This document shows positions 25,901 to 34,201 of a stretch of 49,979 nucleotides of DNA, one piece after another. The stretch is from positions 1 to 49,979 of the forward strand of contig NZ_AEIU01000076.1 in NCBI RefSeq assembly GCF_000165125.1. The letters are read 5' to 3'. This DNA comes from Vibrio caribbeanicus ATCC BAA-2122. GTDB taxonomy: Bacteria; Pseudomonadota; Gammaproteobacteria; Enterobacterales; Vibrionaceae. The first letter of the stretch is position 1. Each line of letters begins with the position of its first letter. The translations under genes were made by a program, and so were the position numbers. The notes under the pieces are model-generated. The model did no database searches and was not told the DNA's origin. It saw only the letters and a program-made list of their open reading frames with translations.

Positions 25901-26368
25901 GTTCTCATTCTCGACATACGCTTTAATCGAGGAGGTTGGCTAGCCAATACACTCATTCAGTTTCTAACCACCAGAGAAGTCGCCGTGTTGGCTCCTTCAA
26001 AAGGGAAACCAAGCTCTGAAGCCAGCAGCATGGGTTGGGTAAAACCATCGGTAACTCTTATCAATGCATGGTCGTATTCCGACGCTTCAGTCTTCGGTCA
26101 GTATTACATGGATCTAAATGTTGGCCCAATAATAGGTGAACCCGTCCCCGGTACTGGAACAGCAGTCAAATATATACAACCACATACTTACCCAGATATC
26201 ATCTATAGCTTTCCATATTTACCAGTAAAGAAATCATCTGGTGAATACTATGAAAATTTAGAACTTATTCCTGACGTTAAAGTTTTGAGTCATCCTGAGG
26301 ATATTGCAAATGGGATCGACACACAGCTCGATAGTGCAATTGAAGTAGCACTGTCGCAGGTGAAATAA
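22982..26368 (+). CDS. Tricorn-like S41 family peptidase with beta-propeller and PDZ domain
   Basis: An 1128-aa exported protein with signal peptide MLRPVYLPILTTLLFSTLVLA (second ATG). The N-terminal two thirds are WD40/TolB-like propeller blades: TALSPDGKYLAFTYQSKIFL, LVWSSDNKTLAFAAQPYG, PQFSPDGTKLAFVVDG and AFAWSPDSNQLAVNFL. A Gln/Glu-rich insert lies around 455-500. A PDZ domain at ~845-915 has GGPFDREDTKIKPGDRIVAI. The S41 protease core follows with VLILDIRFNRGGWLANTLI and the nucleophile Ser in NAWSYSDASVFG (~1031). It resembles tricorn-core proteases, which trim peptides in a processive manner; here it is probably periplasmic. The gene stands alone, with a long hairpin downstream. Confidence 0.9.
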   Translation: MDMLRPVYLPILTTLLFSTLVLANGAEYLSKNNEPLWLRNTALSPDGKYLAFTYQSKIFLVDSTGGSATPITNGDFYPHHLVWSSDNKTLAFAAQPYGHDDVFTLEIGTNQITRHTYNSWDDIPASFTNNGQGLLFNTSRVTSHRQDFYNLSRLHFSQLYHIDLKSQRAAVAMTLPAKNAMWNQSTSQLLYNSPHKDQAYRKHQQSFAVPNIWLFDKATNTHTRLTNERIAAEKPVWNSEQNGFFYLSEQSGDFNVWFYDLATSQTKQLTFLKGHPVRDLTADNENNLSFSYKGELYRLNNGAKSPEKIAIQINNFSPKEQNYWYSRLASDFVPSEQNVEEVLLTSYGDLYAFNTKKSQFKAITQTITEEKDVSYTPDGYGSVYSALRNGFWGIYQSYSTIDKELLSSSIIREESPLLISDKHNLTQPQFSPDGTKLAFVVDGKALHIIHFGSSDKHQSEAESEKNNVVQQQVNQQENDMMVTVEPPASQEEAQIEPDIWSGELSDLGKELISAESYIQGIELAFAWSPDSNQLAVNFLTSPHLFQIRVVDVNGNIAHVSENGFDNFAPEWSKDGNILFWQTTQSGERSSDGFAVNATLTGVFVSNIAKQDFQDSLGLEQTEHDESDNPLPQPKYIFNQNSIEYRKAFQLPSSGNYIDAHLSGDDLLVIEETKTPSGEYTTKAFIYNIRTGESHPLFHGYPIAKETYITEDQSYIYLLTDDDIIEISADSGDASYFALNIPINFDRTSRRKAAFDELILQTQEQFYRPDMNGVDWNELSKQYAKFLPHINNDIDLTILLKELAGELNVSHTNADHFVWNQKHTDESAVLGLILNEHVLSEKNNARPLVIAEILPGGPFDREDTKIKPGDRIVAIDGKAVSNLAQLSQALNHKVDEKVIVGFENNSQESWQKKVTAISLQHQADLIDKRWQVLRRDYVLEKSDGKVGYVYLSDMNLANFEHLFAEALGRLKNTEVLILDIRFNRGGWLANTLIQFLTTREVAVLAPSKGKPSSEASSMGWVKPSVTLINAWSYSDASVFGQYYMDLNVGPIIGEPVPGTGTAVKYIQPHTYPDIIYSFPYLPVKKSSGEYYENLELIPDVKVLSHPEDIANGIDTQLDSAIEVALSQVK

Positions 26369-26388
26369 GATCAGGAGAAAGCTTTTAC

Positions 26389-26442
26389 AAGTGGAGCACT
26401 AAGCTGTTTTCTATCAAACAATGTAAACAGCAAGTTCCACTT
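26389..26442 (+). terminator. Nested hairpin after the tricorn-like gene
   Basis: Outer stem AAGTGGA / TCCACTT and inner stem GCTGTTT / AAACAGC, followed by ATTTTGTT. It forms a long interrupted hairpin 20 bases past the stop. A terminator role is likely but the T-tract is poor. Confidence 0.5.
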
Positions 26443-26521
26443 ATTTTGTTACGAAGTGACTTGGATATAAAATCCTATCATTGATGACAATAAGGCATTT
26501 GGAAAGTTGATAAAATGTTCA

Positions 26522-27028
26522 TCATAGAATATTGACGTCCTCATTTTCTCCTTGCACATAGCCGCCTAAATGAGTAGAGAAGCGCCCATCTTCAATTCTT
26601 CTTAACACGGTTTTTTCAAGTTGACTCGGATACGTCCGCAATGAGTGCAGAGTAGACACAGGTATCCATTCGACACTTTGAATATAATTCTCATCATTAA
26701 GTCCTGCGAGAGAGTCAGTGCTTGGTTCCCCCTCAAAGGCTGTTATTAAATAAAACAACTCGACATTGTAACGCTGTTTGTTAGTTTCTAGGAATTCTCG
26801 GACACAAATCAGATCACCAACCTCTACGTCCAAATCCGTTTCTTCTTTAAACTCTCTAACAAGGCAACCTTTAGTACTAACATCTTCCCTTTCCAAGCCT
26901 CCTCCGGGTGGAATCCAATACTCACCACTAAAGTCTCTTACCTTGATTAACAAGATACAGTCATTTTTTAATAAAATACCAGCAGAACGAATACGATGTT
27001 GCATTGAGGCTCTCTGTTCAGTTTCCAA
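26522..27028 (-). CDS. Nudix hydrolase
   Basis: A 168-aa Nudix-fold protein. The Nudix box reads GLEREDVSTKGCLVREFKEE followed by TDLDVEVG. The metal-binding REFKEE core is intact. However, the usual first Glu of GX5EX7REUXEEXGU falls on Val, with Glu two residues earlier, so the box is slightly off consensus. The sequence opens SAGILLKNDCILLIKVRDFS and has YWIPPGGGLE before the box. It cleaves nucleoside-diphosphate-linked substrates, and the exact one is unknown. Its start overlaps the end of the HDAC-like gene by 11 bases, so the pair is an operon with translational coupling. Confidence 0.88.
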   Translation of the reverse strand: METEQRASMQHRIRSAGILLKNDCILLIKVRDFSGEYWIPPGGGLEREDVSTKGCLVREFKEETDLDVEVGDLICVREFLETNKQRYNVELFYLITAFEGEPSTDSLAGLNDENYIQSVEWIPVSTLHSLRTYPSQLEKTVLRRIEDGRFSTHLGGYVQGENEDVNIL

Positions 27029-27941
27029 ATACGGTTAGCGATGCTCTGACTAATTGTAAATGAATTGGCACTAAGTCACTATGGTTACTTCGATATCCTC
27101 CGCCAACGACACAAGCAATGGGAAGATGATATCTTTTAGCGAGATTAAACATAAAAACATCTCTTTTGTAGATCGCCCCTGTAGAAACATCCAAGTAACC
27201 AAGCTCATCATCAGTATGAATATCAACACCAGCATCATATAAAATGCAGTCGGGTTGATGCATGTGAACCGCCATTTCAACAATGGATGTAAAAGAGTTT
27301 AAGAATTCATCATCTCCCGTATCTCTGCAAAACGGAACATCCAAATCAGATTCTGGCTTTCGAGCCGGGAAGTTTTTATCGCAGTGAAACGATAAAGTCA
27401 CAATCCTCTCATCACCATTACACAAGCTGGCTGTACCATCGCCATGATGAACATCACTGTCAACGATCAACACTTTACCGATGCCTTCAAGTTGTAATGC
27501 TGATCTTGCGGCTAAAACGAGATCATTGAATAAACAGAACCCACTACCAAAATCATAGTGTGCGTGGTGATACCCACCACTCAAATGCACAGCAACACCG
27601 TGCGAGAGGGCCTGCTTGACTGTCTCACAGGTCCCTCCTGCCGATGTCAATGTTCTTTTTATTAATTGCTCACTCCACGGAAAGCCAATCCGACGCATTT
27701 TGGCTCCAGGTAACGTTCCGCTTGCAAGCTGGTTTACAAATGCTTCGTTATGAACTTTTTCAACATCATTCAGAGTCAAAGGAGTGGGCTCAACAAAATG
27801 AAAATTCTGCCTCCAACTAGGTTGTTCATTACACCTTTCCTCAATCGCGTCGAATAATAAACGATATTTATTGATCGGGTAACGGTGCCCCTCTGGTAAC
27901 GGAAGTTGTGAATAAATAGGATGGTAAATCAGCGGAATCAT
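27018..27941 (-). CDS. Histone deacetylase-like (AcuC/HDAC superfamily) hydrolase
   Basis: A 307-aa zinc-dependent deacetylase-like enzyme. Active-site motifs are HLSGGYHHAHYDFGSGFC (the HH charge-relay pair), VLIVDSDVHHGDGTASLC (Asp and His zinc ligands), YDAGVDIHTDDELG (third Asp ligand) and GGGYRSNHSD (position of the transition-state Tyr). Bacterial members deacetylate small molecules such as polyamines, or acetylated proteins such as acetyl-CoA synthetase. The genomic context (Nudix partner) does not settle which. Full length. First gene of a two-gene operon. Confidence 0.9.
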   Translation of the reverse strand: MIPLIYHPIYSQLPLPEGHRYPINKYRLLFDAIEERCNEQPSWRQNFHFVEPTPLTLNDVEKVHNEAFVNQLASGTLPGAKMRRIGFPWSEQLIKRTLTSAGGTCETVKQALSHGVAVHLSGGYHHAHYDFGSGFCLFNDLVLAARSALQLEGIGKVLIVDSDVHHGDGTASLCNGDERIVTLSFHCDKNFPARKPESDLDVPFCRDTGDDEFLNSFTSIVEMAVHMHQPDCILYDAGVDIHTDDELGYLDVSTGAIYKRDVFMFNLAKRYHLPIACVVGGGYRSNHSDLVPIHLQLVRASLTVFGN

Positions 27942-27961
27942 CGTATTTTTAACCCATGAGA

Positions 27962-28090
27962 AATATATTCAAGTAACCTCAAAATACTGAACTCAACGAG
28001 ATTGGCTTGCCTTAAAGATAAAGGCAACGATTCGAGGGCCTCATATTCTAAGTTAAGAGTCGGTATCAACGTTGTAGAACCACTTAGGTA
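27962..28090 (-). repeat. Degenerate, internally deleted copy of the 262-bp element
   Basis: Left end ATATTCAAGTAACCTCAAAA, then CGAGATTGGCTTGCC and AAAGGCAACGATTCGAGG, ending in CACTTAGGTATAAT. It is about 129 bases long, in the orientation of copy C, with many substitutions. Confidence 0.7.
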
Positions 28091-28129
28091 TAATATCAGC
28101 TATGATTGCACTTTATAAGTGAAATACCA

Positions 28130-28237
28130 TAAACCCAAGTTACAGGTTCAGCGAGAATGGCTTGCTTGACAGGCAAGACAACGATTTGAAAATCTAGTCA
28201 TCTAAATTGAAAATCGGTGACAATGAATGTAAAGCGA
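28130..28237 (-). repeat. Truncated copy of the 262-bp element
   Basis: Starts AAACCCAAGTTACAGGTTCA and follows copy C closely through GCGAGAATGGCTTGC, GATTTGAAAATCTAGTCATC and ATTGAAAATCGGTGACAATG, then stops near 28237. The distal half is missing. Confidence 0.78.
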
Positions 28238-28353
28238 ATACGATTTAAATCAGTTGATTACACTCACATGAATTAGCGGTAGTGATGCAAACTTACCTCG
28301 ACTTTGTTAGTTTATCGTCAACCAATCAACGTCAATTCAATAGGTCATCAATA

Positions 28354-29034
28354 ATGAAAACAGTATTAATTACAGGTGCCAATCGCGGTATCGGCCTCAA
28401 GCTCACCCAATTGTATCTTGAAAACGGCTGGCAAGTGCATGCCACATATCGAGAAGAGCAAGGTGCAAAGCAATTATTTGAGCTGAAACGAGACAACCTA
28501 CATTGTCATCAACTCGACGTTACACACTATGACAAACTACCTCAATTTACCGCAAGCCTACCAACCATAGATTTATTGATAAATAATGCAGGTTATTATG
28601 GCCCAAAAGGAACAGGATTTGGTGATACTCAAGTAGAGGAGTGGCGTAAAGTGTTTGAAGTTAACACCATAGCTCCTCTTAAATTTATCGAAGCTCTGTA
28701 CACTAACATGCGTCATAGCTCGTATAAAAAGGTCGTGTGTATATCGTCAAAAATGGCAAGTATGGAAGACAATACATCTGGAGCTGCTTACATCTATCGG
28801 TCCTCAAAAGCCGCACTCAATTCAGTGGTTAAAAGTCTAAGCCACGACCTTGCTCAGGATGGTATTACGGTACTCGCATTACACCCGGGGTGGGTTCAAA
28901 CCGATATGGGCGGACCCAATGCGCTACTCGATACCACAACTTCAGCTCAAGGACTTATGGATGTTATCGAGCGAGCAGATATATCAAGCACAGGAAAGTT
29001 CTTAAATTACGATGGAACCCCATTGCCTTGGTAA
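28354..29034 (+). CDS. Short-chain dehydrogenase/reductase (C-factor-like)
   Basis: About 226 aa from the ATG giving MKTVLITGANRGIG; an ATG 24 codons upstream has no ribosome site. The cofactor-binding TGANRGIGLKL, the NNAG motif in LLINNAGYYGP, the catalytic Ser in VCISSKMAS and YxxxK in YRSSKAALNS are all present. It resembles the C-factor/CsgA group of SDRs. NAD(P)-dependent; substrate unknown. The DUF3080 gene follows 45 bases later and could share the transcript. Confidence 0.88.
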   Translation: MKTVLITGANRGIGLKLTQLYLENGWQVHATYREEQGAKQLFELKRDNLHCHQLDVTHYDKLPQFTASLPTIDLLINNAGYYGPKGTGFGDTQVEEWRKVFEVNTIAPLKFIEALYTNMRHSSYKKVVCISSKMASMEDNTSGAAYIYRSSKAALNSVVKSLSHDLAQDGITVLALHPGWVQTDMGGPNALLDTTTSAQGLMDVIERADISSTGKFLNYDGTPLPW

Positions 29035-29079
29035 GGCAGACCCGATTCTCTGTCAAACACAGCACAAAGGATACCTATT

Positions 29080-30063
29080 ATGTCAGTCAGTCGAATACTT
29101 TGCTCCTTATGGGTACCACTTTGTGCTTTGTTGGCTGGGTGTACTGACAACAAACCGAGCCAATATTTTAGCGATTACTTATCTAAAATAGCCTCTGTAC
29201 AGGAGGCGACTCCGCTAAAGTCTGACTTGCCTAAATACGAAGATTTACCCAGAAAAAGAGAACTTTATATCCCTATCGATCCTATATCGATAGGGCTTTT
29301 AGAAAGTTACCAGCTTAGAAAGTGTGGGCTCTTTAATCTAATTGCTGAAAAAAACTCCGCGTTGGGCAAGGTGGCTGACGAATTTCGTAACTACAATTAT
29401 CAGCGAGATGTTTTGTATGGCATCAGTCGTTGTATTGAGGAAGGCAACATTGACGATACACTGAAAAAAAAACTCATCATCGCAGAAAAACAAAAGCGAC
29501 CAGAGCTCTATCAACATCAATGGAATTTGACCTATACAAGCCACGCAATGCAAGAACAACTCAAAGGAAGGCATTGGTTAGAACAAGGATTAGCTGAACA
29601 AGTGACTCAGGTTAACCATGCAATATCGATATTAAATCAAGCATTTGAAGGTTCTAACATTGATATTACCTCGGCACAGGAGGTGATAGAAAAACAGCAC
29701 ATCATAGGTAATCTAAGCTATTCGTTATTTCATGCTTATCAACACCTGGACATCGTCACTAAACAGCTACTAGACAACGATGATAAAATTCTGTGTGGTC
29801 AAAACATTAATAATACTAAATTTCGCTATCTCAACAATGTCTTTGAACAGCAATACCTTGGTAAGGTTCAGCCTTACATGGCAACTCTTGACAGTTACTA
29901 TCAGCAGCTTTCTGCCAACTTGATCCTCATTCAGCCTAAACCTGAAATGAGTAATTTTAAATACCCATTAGTTGAAATTCACGAGAAATTTAGGTCTTCT
30001 ATTCAAGAGCATGTCAGTTATTGGCAACGTCTCTTTCAACGTTGCGGCAAGACAGTAGGCTAG
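29080..30063 (+). CDS. DUF3080 family lipoprotein
   Basis: A 327-aa protein with a lipoprotein signal (LCALLAGC lipobox, Cys ~21) and no other membrane segment. The family pattern includes YFSDYLSKIASVQ, IDPISIGLLESYQLRKCGLF, NLIAEKNSALGKVADEF and LYQHQWNLTYTSHAMQ. Function unknown. Largely helical. An AAAGGAT site lies eight bases before the ATG. The last four bases overlap the end of topB on the other strand, so the two genes are tightly convergent without a terminator between them. Confidence 0.85.
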   Translation: MSVSRILCSLWVPLCALLAGCTDNKPSQYFSDYLSKIASVQEATPLKSDLPKYEDLPRKRELYIPIDPISIGLLESYQLRKCGLFNLIAEKNSALGKVADEFRNYNYQRDVLYGISRCIEEGNIDDTLKKKLIIAEKQKRPELYQHQWNLTYTSHAMQEQLKGRHWLEQGLAEQVTQVNHAISILNQAFEGSNIDITSAQEVIEKQHIIGNLSYSLFHAYQHLDIVTKQLLDNDDKILCGQNINNTKFRYLNNVFEQQYLGKVQPYMATLDSYYQQLSANLILIQPKPEMSNFKYPLVEIHEKFRSSIQEHVSYWQRLFQRCGKTVG

Positions 30064-32006
30064 TTATTTTTTGCTCTACCGGGAAACTTCCCTCCTCTCT
30101 TGCGCTTTTTAGTGAATTTTCTTTCCGTTTTGGGCAAAGCGCGCAGAGACTCAGGTGGCTCAGAAGTACACACTTGAGTCATCAATTTATCAATGTTTTC
30201 TTCTAATGCTCGCATAAAAGGCTGGTACGCTTGGCTACGCTCAGCCATTCCCTGAAGTTGATATTCCCAGTTTGCGGTCATATCAGGTAATGTTGATTCC
30301 CTTGGCAGCGCATGGATAAGCCCCCTTCCTGCAGGAGTACTGTTAATCACTTTGCCACTTCTTGATAGTAACTGCCGTCGAAACAAGGTGTCTAATATAC
30401 CTGCTCTGGTTGCTTCAGTGCCCAGTCCATCCGTTTCTCGAAGAATTTTTTTGAGTTCTTTATCCTCAACAAAACGCGCAATTCCCGTCATTGCCTGTAA
30501 CAAACTGGCTTCTGTGAACGGCTTAGGAGGTTCTGTTTTTCGCGCTTTGATTTCCCCTTCACGACACGTCAATACTGTGTTGACATCAAGAGGTGGTACT
30601 TTTTCAACACCAGAATCTTCCTCATCGATCTTGTTGCCTAATAAAGATTTCCAACCCGCAGACAACATCTGTCTCCCTTTCGCAACAAAGACACCACCAC
30701 CAATATCAAACACCAATTTTGCTTCTGCATAAATGGCTGACGGATAAAATTGCATCAGATATTGCCTTGCTATTTGCTGGTATATGTTAAGTTCATCTGA
30801 TGATAGAGCCGACGACGACAATGACTTGGGCGTTGGGATAATAGCATGGTGGGCTTCAACTTTTTTATCGTTCCAAGCTTTTGATTTCAGATTTAAATCT
30901 ACACCTTTTGTGGCACCGCTCAGTTCTTTACTAGTAGTGCTTATTGCGTCAACAATACTGGGAGCCTGAGAAAAATGCTCGGTAGGTAAATAGCGACAGT
31001 CTGAACGCGGGTAAGTAATGAGCTTATGCTTTTCATACAGTTGCTGGCAAATATCAAGGACTCGTTGAGCATTCATTGAAAAACGTTTTGCAGCATCAAT
31101 TTGTAACGCAGACAAAGAATAAGGTAAAGGTGGCGATTGCTTAGTTTTTTTCTGCTCAGACTCTACAACCTTGGCAGGTTGACCCATGATGCGTTGCGCG
31201 ACATTTTCTACCAAACTTCGATTAATGACCCGCCCTTCTTCATCCTGCCAAGGTTTACAAGCTTCACTGGGTTTCCAACGAGCTCTGATATCAAACTGAC
31301 CGCCATCATATTGATAGGGAATCAACGCATCAAGAGTAAAATAATCATGAGGAACAAAATTCTCAATTTCTTCATCTCGACGAACCACTAAACCTAGTAC
31401 TGGCGTTTGAACCCGGCCAACAGACAACACCCCTTGATAGCCTGCTTTTTGACCAAGAAGAGTGTAAGCGCGAGACATGTTCATTCCGTATAGCCAATCA
31501 GCTCTGGAACGAGCTAAAGCTGAAATCGAGAGTGGCATAAACTCTTTATTACTGCGCATCTGCTGTAAAGAGCGTTTAACGGCAGGTAAATTCAAATCAC
31601 TAATAAGCAATCTTTGCGCCGTATCTTTGAGGTTTTTTTTAACCTTGCAGTAATCAATGACCTCATCAACAAGAAGTTGCCCTTCTCGGTCAGGATCACC
31701 AGCGTGGATAATTTGCCCTGATTCACGCAATAATTTTTTAACTACAGACAACTGCTTACTTGCCGATTTTCGTGGCTTAAGTTGCCACTTTTCCGGCACA
31801 ATTGGCAGATCATTTAAGTTCCATTTTTTGTACCGCTCATCATAAGCATCAGGCTCAACCTGTTCCAGCAAATGACCAATACACCAAGTCACTATGTCCC
31901 CATTACCACAGCGAATAAAGCCTTGTTCATTTTTTTTAGGGCCAGGAAGAGCGGCTGCGATTGCTCTTCCTAGGCTGGGCTTTTCTGCGATAAATAATCT
32001 AGGCAT
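30060..32006 (-). CDS. topB: DNA topoisomerase III
   Basis: A 648-aa type IA topoisomerase. The Toprim start is MPRLFIAEKPSLGRAIAAAL with acidic HAGDPDREGQLLVDEV (DxD). The active-site Tyr is in LITYPRSDCRYLP (~328). ALARSRADWLYGMNMSRAYT, SVGRVQTPVLGL and DGLGTEATRAGILDTL match TopB. The C-terminus is basic and lacks zinc fingers (KKRKRGGKFPGR). It decatenates replication intermediates and works with RecQ. It lies downstream of grxD on the same strand, separated by a strong terminator. Confidence 0.97.
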   Translation of the reverse strand: MPRLFIAEKPSLGRAIAAALPGPKKNEQGFIRCGNGDIVTWCIGHLLEQVEPDAYDERYKKWNLNDLPIVPEKWQLKPRKSASKQLSVVKKLLRESGQIIHAGDPDREGQLLVDEVIDYCKVKKNLKDTAQRLLISDLNLPAVKRSLQQMRSNKEFMPLSISALARSRADWLYGMNMSRAYTLLGQKAGYQGVLSVGRVQTPVLGLVVRRDEEIENFVPHDYFTLDALIPYQYDGGQFDIRARWKPSEACKPWQDEEGRVINRSLVENVAQRIMGQPAKVVESEQKKTKQSPPLPYSLSALQIDAAKRFSMNAQRVLDICQQLYEKHKLITYPRSDCRYLPTEHFSQAPSIVDAISTTSKELSGATKGVDLNLKSKAWNDKKVEAHHAIIPTPKSLSSSALSSDELNIYQQIARQYLMQFYPSAIYAEAKLVFDIGGGVFVAKGRQMLSAGWKSLLGNKIDEEDSGVEKVPPLDVNTVLTCREGEIKARKTEPPKPFTEASLLQAMTGIARFVEDKELKKILRETDGLGTEATRAGILDTLFRRQLLSRSGKVINSTPAGRGLIHALPRESTLPDMTANWEYQLQGMAERSQAYQPFMRALEENIDKLMTQVCTSEPPESLRALPKTERKFTKKRKRGGKFPGRAKNN

Positions 32007-32028
32007 AGTGATACAGGGAGAAAAAGAA

Positions 32029-32058
32029 TAAGGGCTACATTATCGAATGTAGCCCTTA
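32029..32058 (-). terminator. Strong terminator between grxD and topB
   Basis: Perfect 13-bp stem TAAGGGCTACATT / AATGTAGCCCTTA with loop ATCG; on the minus strand it is followed by TTCTTTTTCT. It ends the grxD transcript just upstream of topB. Confidence 0.85.
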
Positions 32059-32091
32059 AAGATCAAGAAAAACTGTAAATTTAAACAGTGT

Positions 32092-32430
32092 TTAAGCGTC
32101 GCCTTCGTCTTCAATGCGAGCCGCAGCTTCTTTAATCAAAGTTTGAAGCTCACCTTTTTGGAACATCTCAATGATAATGTCACAACCACCGACCAACTCA
32201 CCTTCTACCCATAGCTGTGGGAAAGTAGGCCACTGTGCATAAATAGGCAATTCAGCACGAATGTCTGGATTTTGTAGAATATCTACGTACGCAAACTTTT
32301 CACCGCAAGCCATCAGAGCTTGGGAAGCTTGTGAAGAAAAACCGCAGCTTGGGAGCTTAGGCGATCCTTTCATGTAAAGAAGGATCGGGTTTTCCGTGAT
32401 TTGTTGTTTAATTTTGTCAATAGTTTCCAT
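32092..32430 (-). CDS. grxD: Monothiol glutaredoxin 4 (Grx4)
   Basis: 112 aa from ATG METIDKIKQQI, preceded by GAGGAAGC; an ATG 12 codons upstream is less likely. The CGFS active site is in SPKLPSCGFSSQASQAL. TFPQLWVEGELVGGCDIIIE gives the GSH-binding TFPQ and GGxD motifs. It binds a [2Fe-2S] cluster with glutathione (often with a BolA partner) and carries Fe-S clusters and iron signals. It lies next to sodB in divergent orientation, an arrangement I recall from V. cholerae. Confidence 0.97.
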   Translation of the reverse strand: METIDKIKQQITENPILLYMKGSPKLPSCGFSSQASQALMACGEKFAYVDILQNPDIRAELPIYAQWPTFPQLWVEGELVGGCDIIIEMFQKGELQTLIKEAAARIEDEGDA

Positions 32431-32693
32431 TGCTTCCTCTACTGGAGTTGCTGCAAGTATTGACACTATTTTAAAGCATTAACAGAGAATAAAAAGCCCT
32501 TAATCCATGAGGTCATAATTTTCGTATCAATAGTGCTATAAGGTTCCTTATTGGAAGGCGCCTTTCTTTAAACAAATTAGCAACCTGCGCTTTTAATACT
32601 GCCAGAAGTTGCTAGAATGTAGCTCAAGTCATAGAAATGACACTGGTCAGGTTTTAACCGCACCGTAAATAATAAATAACACTGGAAGCAATG

Positions 32694-32711
32694 GAGAGGT
32701 ACATTCCTCTC
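32694..32711 (+). promoter_or_regulatory. Hairpin in sodB leader
   Basis: Stem GAGAGG / CCTCTC with loop TACATT, ending seven bases before the GGAG ribosome site of sodB. It lies in the 5' leader, where RyhB-type sRNA control of sodB is known in enterobacteria and vibrios; a role here is inferred. Confidence 0.35.
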
Positions 32712-32731
32712 AAAAAACGGAGAATCGAGCA

Positions 32732-33316
32732 ATGGCATTTGAACTACCAGCTCTTCCTTACGCGAAAAACGCGCTAGAACCACACATCACAGCGGAAACA
32801 TTAGATTTCCACCATGGCAAACACCACAATACCTACGTTGTTAAGTTGAATGGTCTGATCCCAGGAACTGAATTTGAAAACAAATCATTAGAAGATATCA
32901 TCAAAACCTCGACAGGTGGCATCTTTAATAATGCAGCTCAAATCTGGAACCACACCTTCTACTGGCACTGTCTAGCTCCAAACGCTGGAGGCCAACCGAC
33001 GGGTGCTGTAGCAGATGCTATCAACAGCGCATTTGGCTCGTTTGAAGAATTTAAAGCCAAGTTTACCGACTCAGCAATTAACAACTTTGGCTCATCATGG
33101 ACTTGGTTAGTTAAGAAAGCAGATGGTAGCTTAGAAATCATTAATACCTCTAACGCTGCAACACCGCTGACAGAAGAAGGCACAACACCGCTATTGACTG
33201 TTGACCTTTGGGAACATGCTTATTACATCGATTATCGCAACGTACGCCCTGATTACATGAACGGCTTTTGGTCTCTTGTAAACTGGGAATTTGTCGCAGA
33301 AAATTTAGCCAAGTAA
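32732..33316 (+). CDS. sodB: Superoxide dismutase [Fe]
   Basis: A 194-aa cytosolic Fe-SOD. Metal ligands are in FHHGKHHNTY (His), IWNHTFYWHC (His) and DLWEHAYYIDY (Asp and His). FNNAAQIWNHTFYW and the GSSWTWLV residues match the iron form rather than the manganese form. It converts superoxide to O2 and H2O2. GGAG lies ten bases before the ATG and a good terminator follows. Typical length. Confidence 0.98.
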   Translation: MAFELPALPYAKNALEPHITAETLDFHHGKHHNTYVVKLNGLIPGTEFENKSLEDIIKTSTGGIFNNAAQIWNHTFYWHCLAPNAGGQPTGAVADAINSAFGSFEEFKAKFTDSAINNFGSSWTWLVKKADGSLEIINTSNAATPLTEEGTTPLLTVDLWEHAYYIDYRNVRPDYMNGFWSLVNWEFVAENLAK

Positions 33317-33353
33317 TTACTGCATCATATAGCGGTGACTACACCAAATTTTT

Positions 33354-33383
33354 AAGCCTGAGCAGCAATGTTCAGGCTTTTTT
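33354..33383 (+). terminator. Rho-independent terminator of sodB
   Basis: Stem AAGCCTGA / TCAGGCTT with a 10-base loop, followed by a T-run. Confidence 0.85.
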
Positions 33384-33460
33384 ATGGGATCTTCACTCGG
33401 TCTTTATCATGACATATACTCTTCCTATTAAGAGCATCTTTGATCGATAGGGAAGGTCAT

Positions 33461-34063
33461 ATGAGCCAACCTATAACAGCCTGGCTTTCTATTGGTAGTA
33501 CCTATAGCTACCTTACAGCTATGCGTATCCGCGAGCTCGTCACAAAAGAGAATTTAGATTTAACCATTAAGCCGATAAGTATAAGAAGAATCATGCAAGA
33601 AATGGACAACATTCCATTTCCTTCATCAAAGCAACCCAAAGTCGATTATATGTGGCGAGATATTCAGCGCCGTGCTGGGCGTTATCATTTGCCAATTCCC
33701 AATGTACCCGTCACTTATCCTCTCAACTATTTCGATCAAGCAAATCTAGTTGGTGTTGTTGTCAATCAACAAGGTCGCTATCTCGAATATTTTGAAACCA
33801 TCTACCGACTCTGGTTTTTGGAGGGTATTGAAGCGGGCTCACCTGAAAGTCTCCATCTTACTTTAAAAAAATTGAACCTCGATGTGGAGCAGATTCTCAA
33901 TAAAGCTGACAAAGAAACCGCTTTAACTGTTTATCGCGCCAACACAGAAGCAGCAAAGAGGATGGGAATCTTTGGTGTACCGTCATTCACAGTAGAAAAC
34001 GAAATTTTTTGGGGTGACGATCGTTTAGAGGATACCATCGACTACGCGAGCTCCAATGACTAA
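33461..34063 (+). CDS. 2-hydroxychromene-2-carboxylate isomerase / DsbA-like thioredoxin-fold protein
   Basis: 200 aa from ATG MSQPITAWLSIGSTYSYLTA, preceded by GGAAGG; an earlier in-frame start is not favoured. The SIGSTYSYL start, KPISIRRIMQEM, the YMWRDIQRRAG stretch and the cis-Pro region FGVPSFTVENEIFWGDDRL are typical of the HCCA isomerase/DsbA-kappa GST family. The N-terminal Ser of STYSY takes the place of CxxC cysteines, so it is not a disulfide oxidase. It probably binds glutathione. Substrate unknown. Confidence 0.85.
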   Translation: MSQPITAWLSIGSTYSYLTAMRIRELVTKENLDLTIKPISIRRIMQEMDNIPFPSSKQPKVDYMWRDIQRRAGRYHLPIPNVPVTYPLNYFDQANLVGVVVNQQGRYLEYFETIYRLWFLEGIEAGSPESLHLTLKKLNLDVEQILNKADKETALTVYRANTEAAKRMGIFGVPSFTVENEIFWGDDRLEDTIDYASSND

Positions 34064-34201
34064 ACCTTGATATTTTTGATCCCCAGCCATGAAGGCTCCA
34101 CTCGATCAAGAAAATATCCAGAAATATTTGTCCACAAATCCCTATCATGACTCAAGTTTTCTCTCAGGCTGCCGCTAAGAAAGCGACATAAGAGGAAACA
34201 C

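Larger units (their letters stand above)
27942..28353. other. Intergenic region filled by decayed repeat elements
   Basis: About 410 bases between the HDAC-like gene and the SDR gene, mostly made of two degenerate copies of the 262-bp element (listed separately). The SDR promoter is expected near 28240-28340. Confidence 0.7.

Noticed and set aside
26445-26475. GAAGTGACTTGGATAT as another lone repeat-element end
   Set aside because: Only about ten bases match the terminal repeat; too short to be sure.
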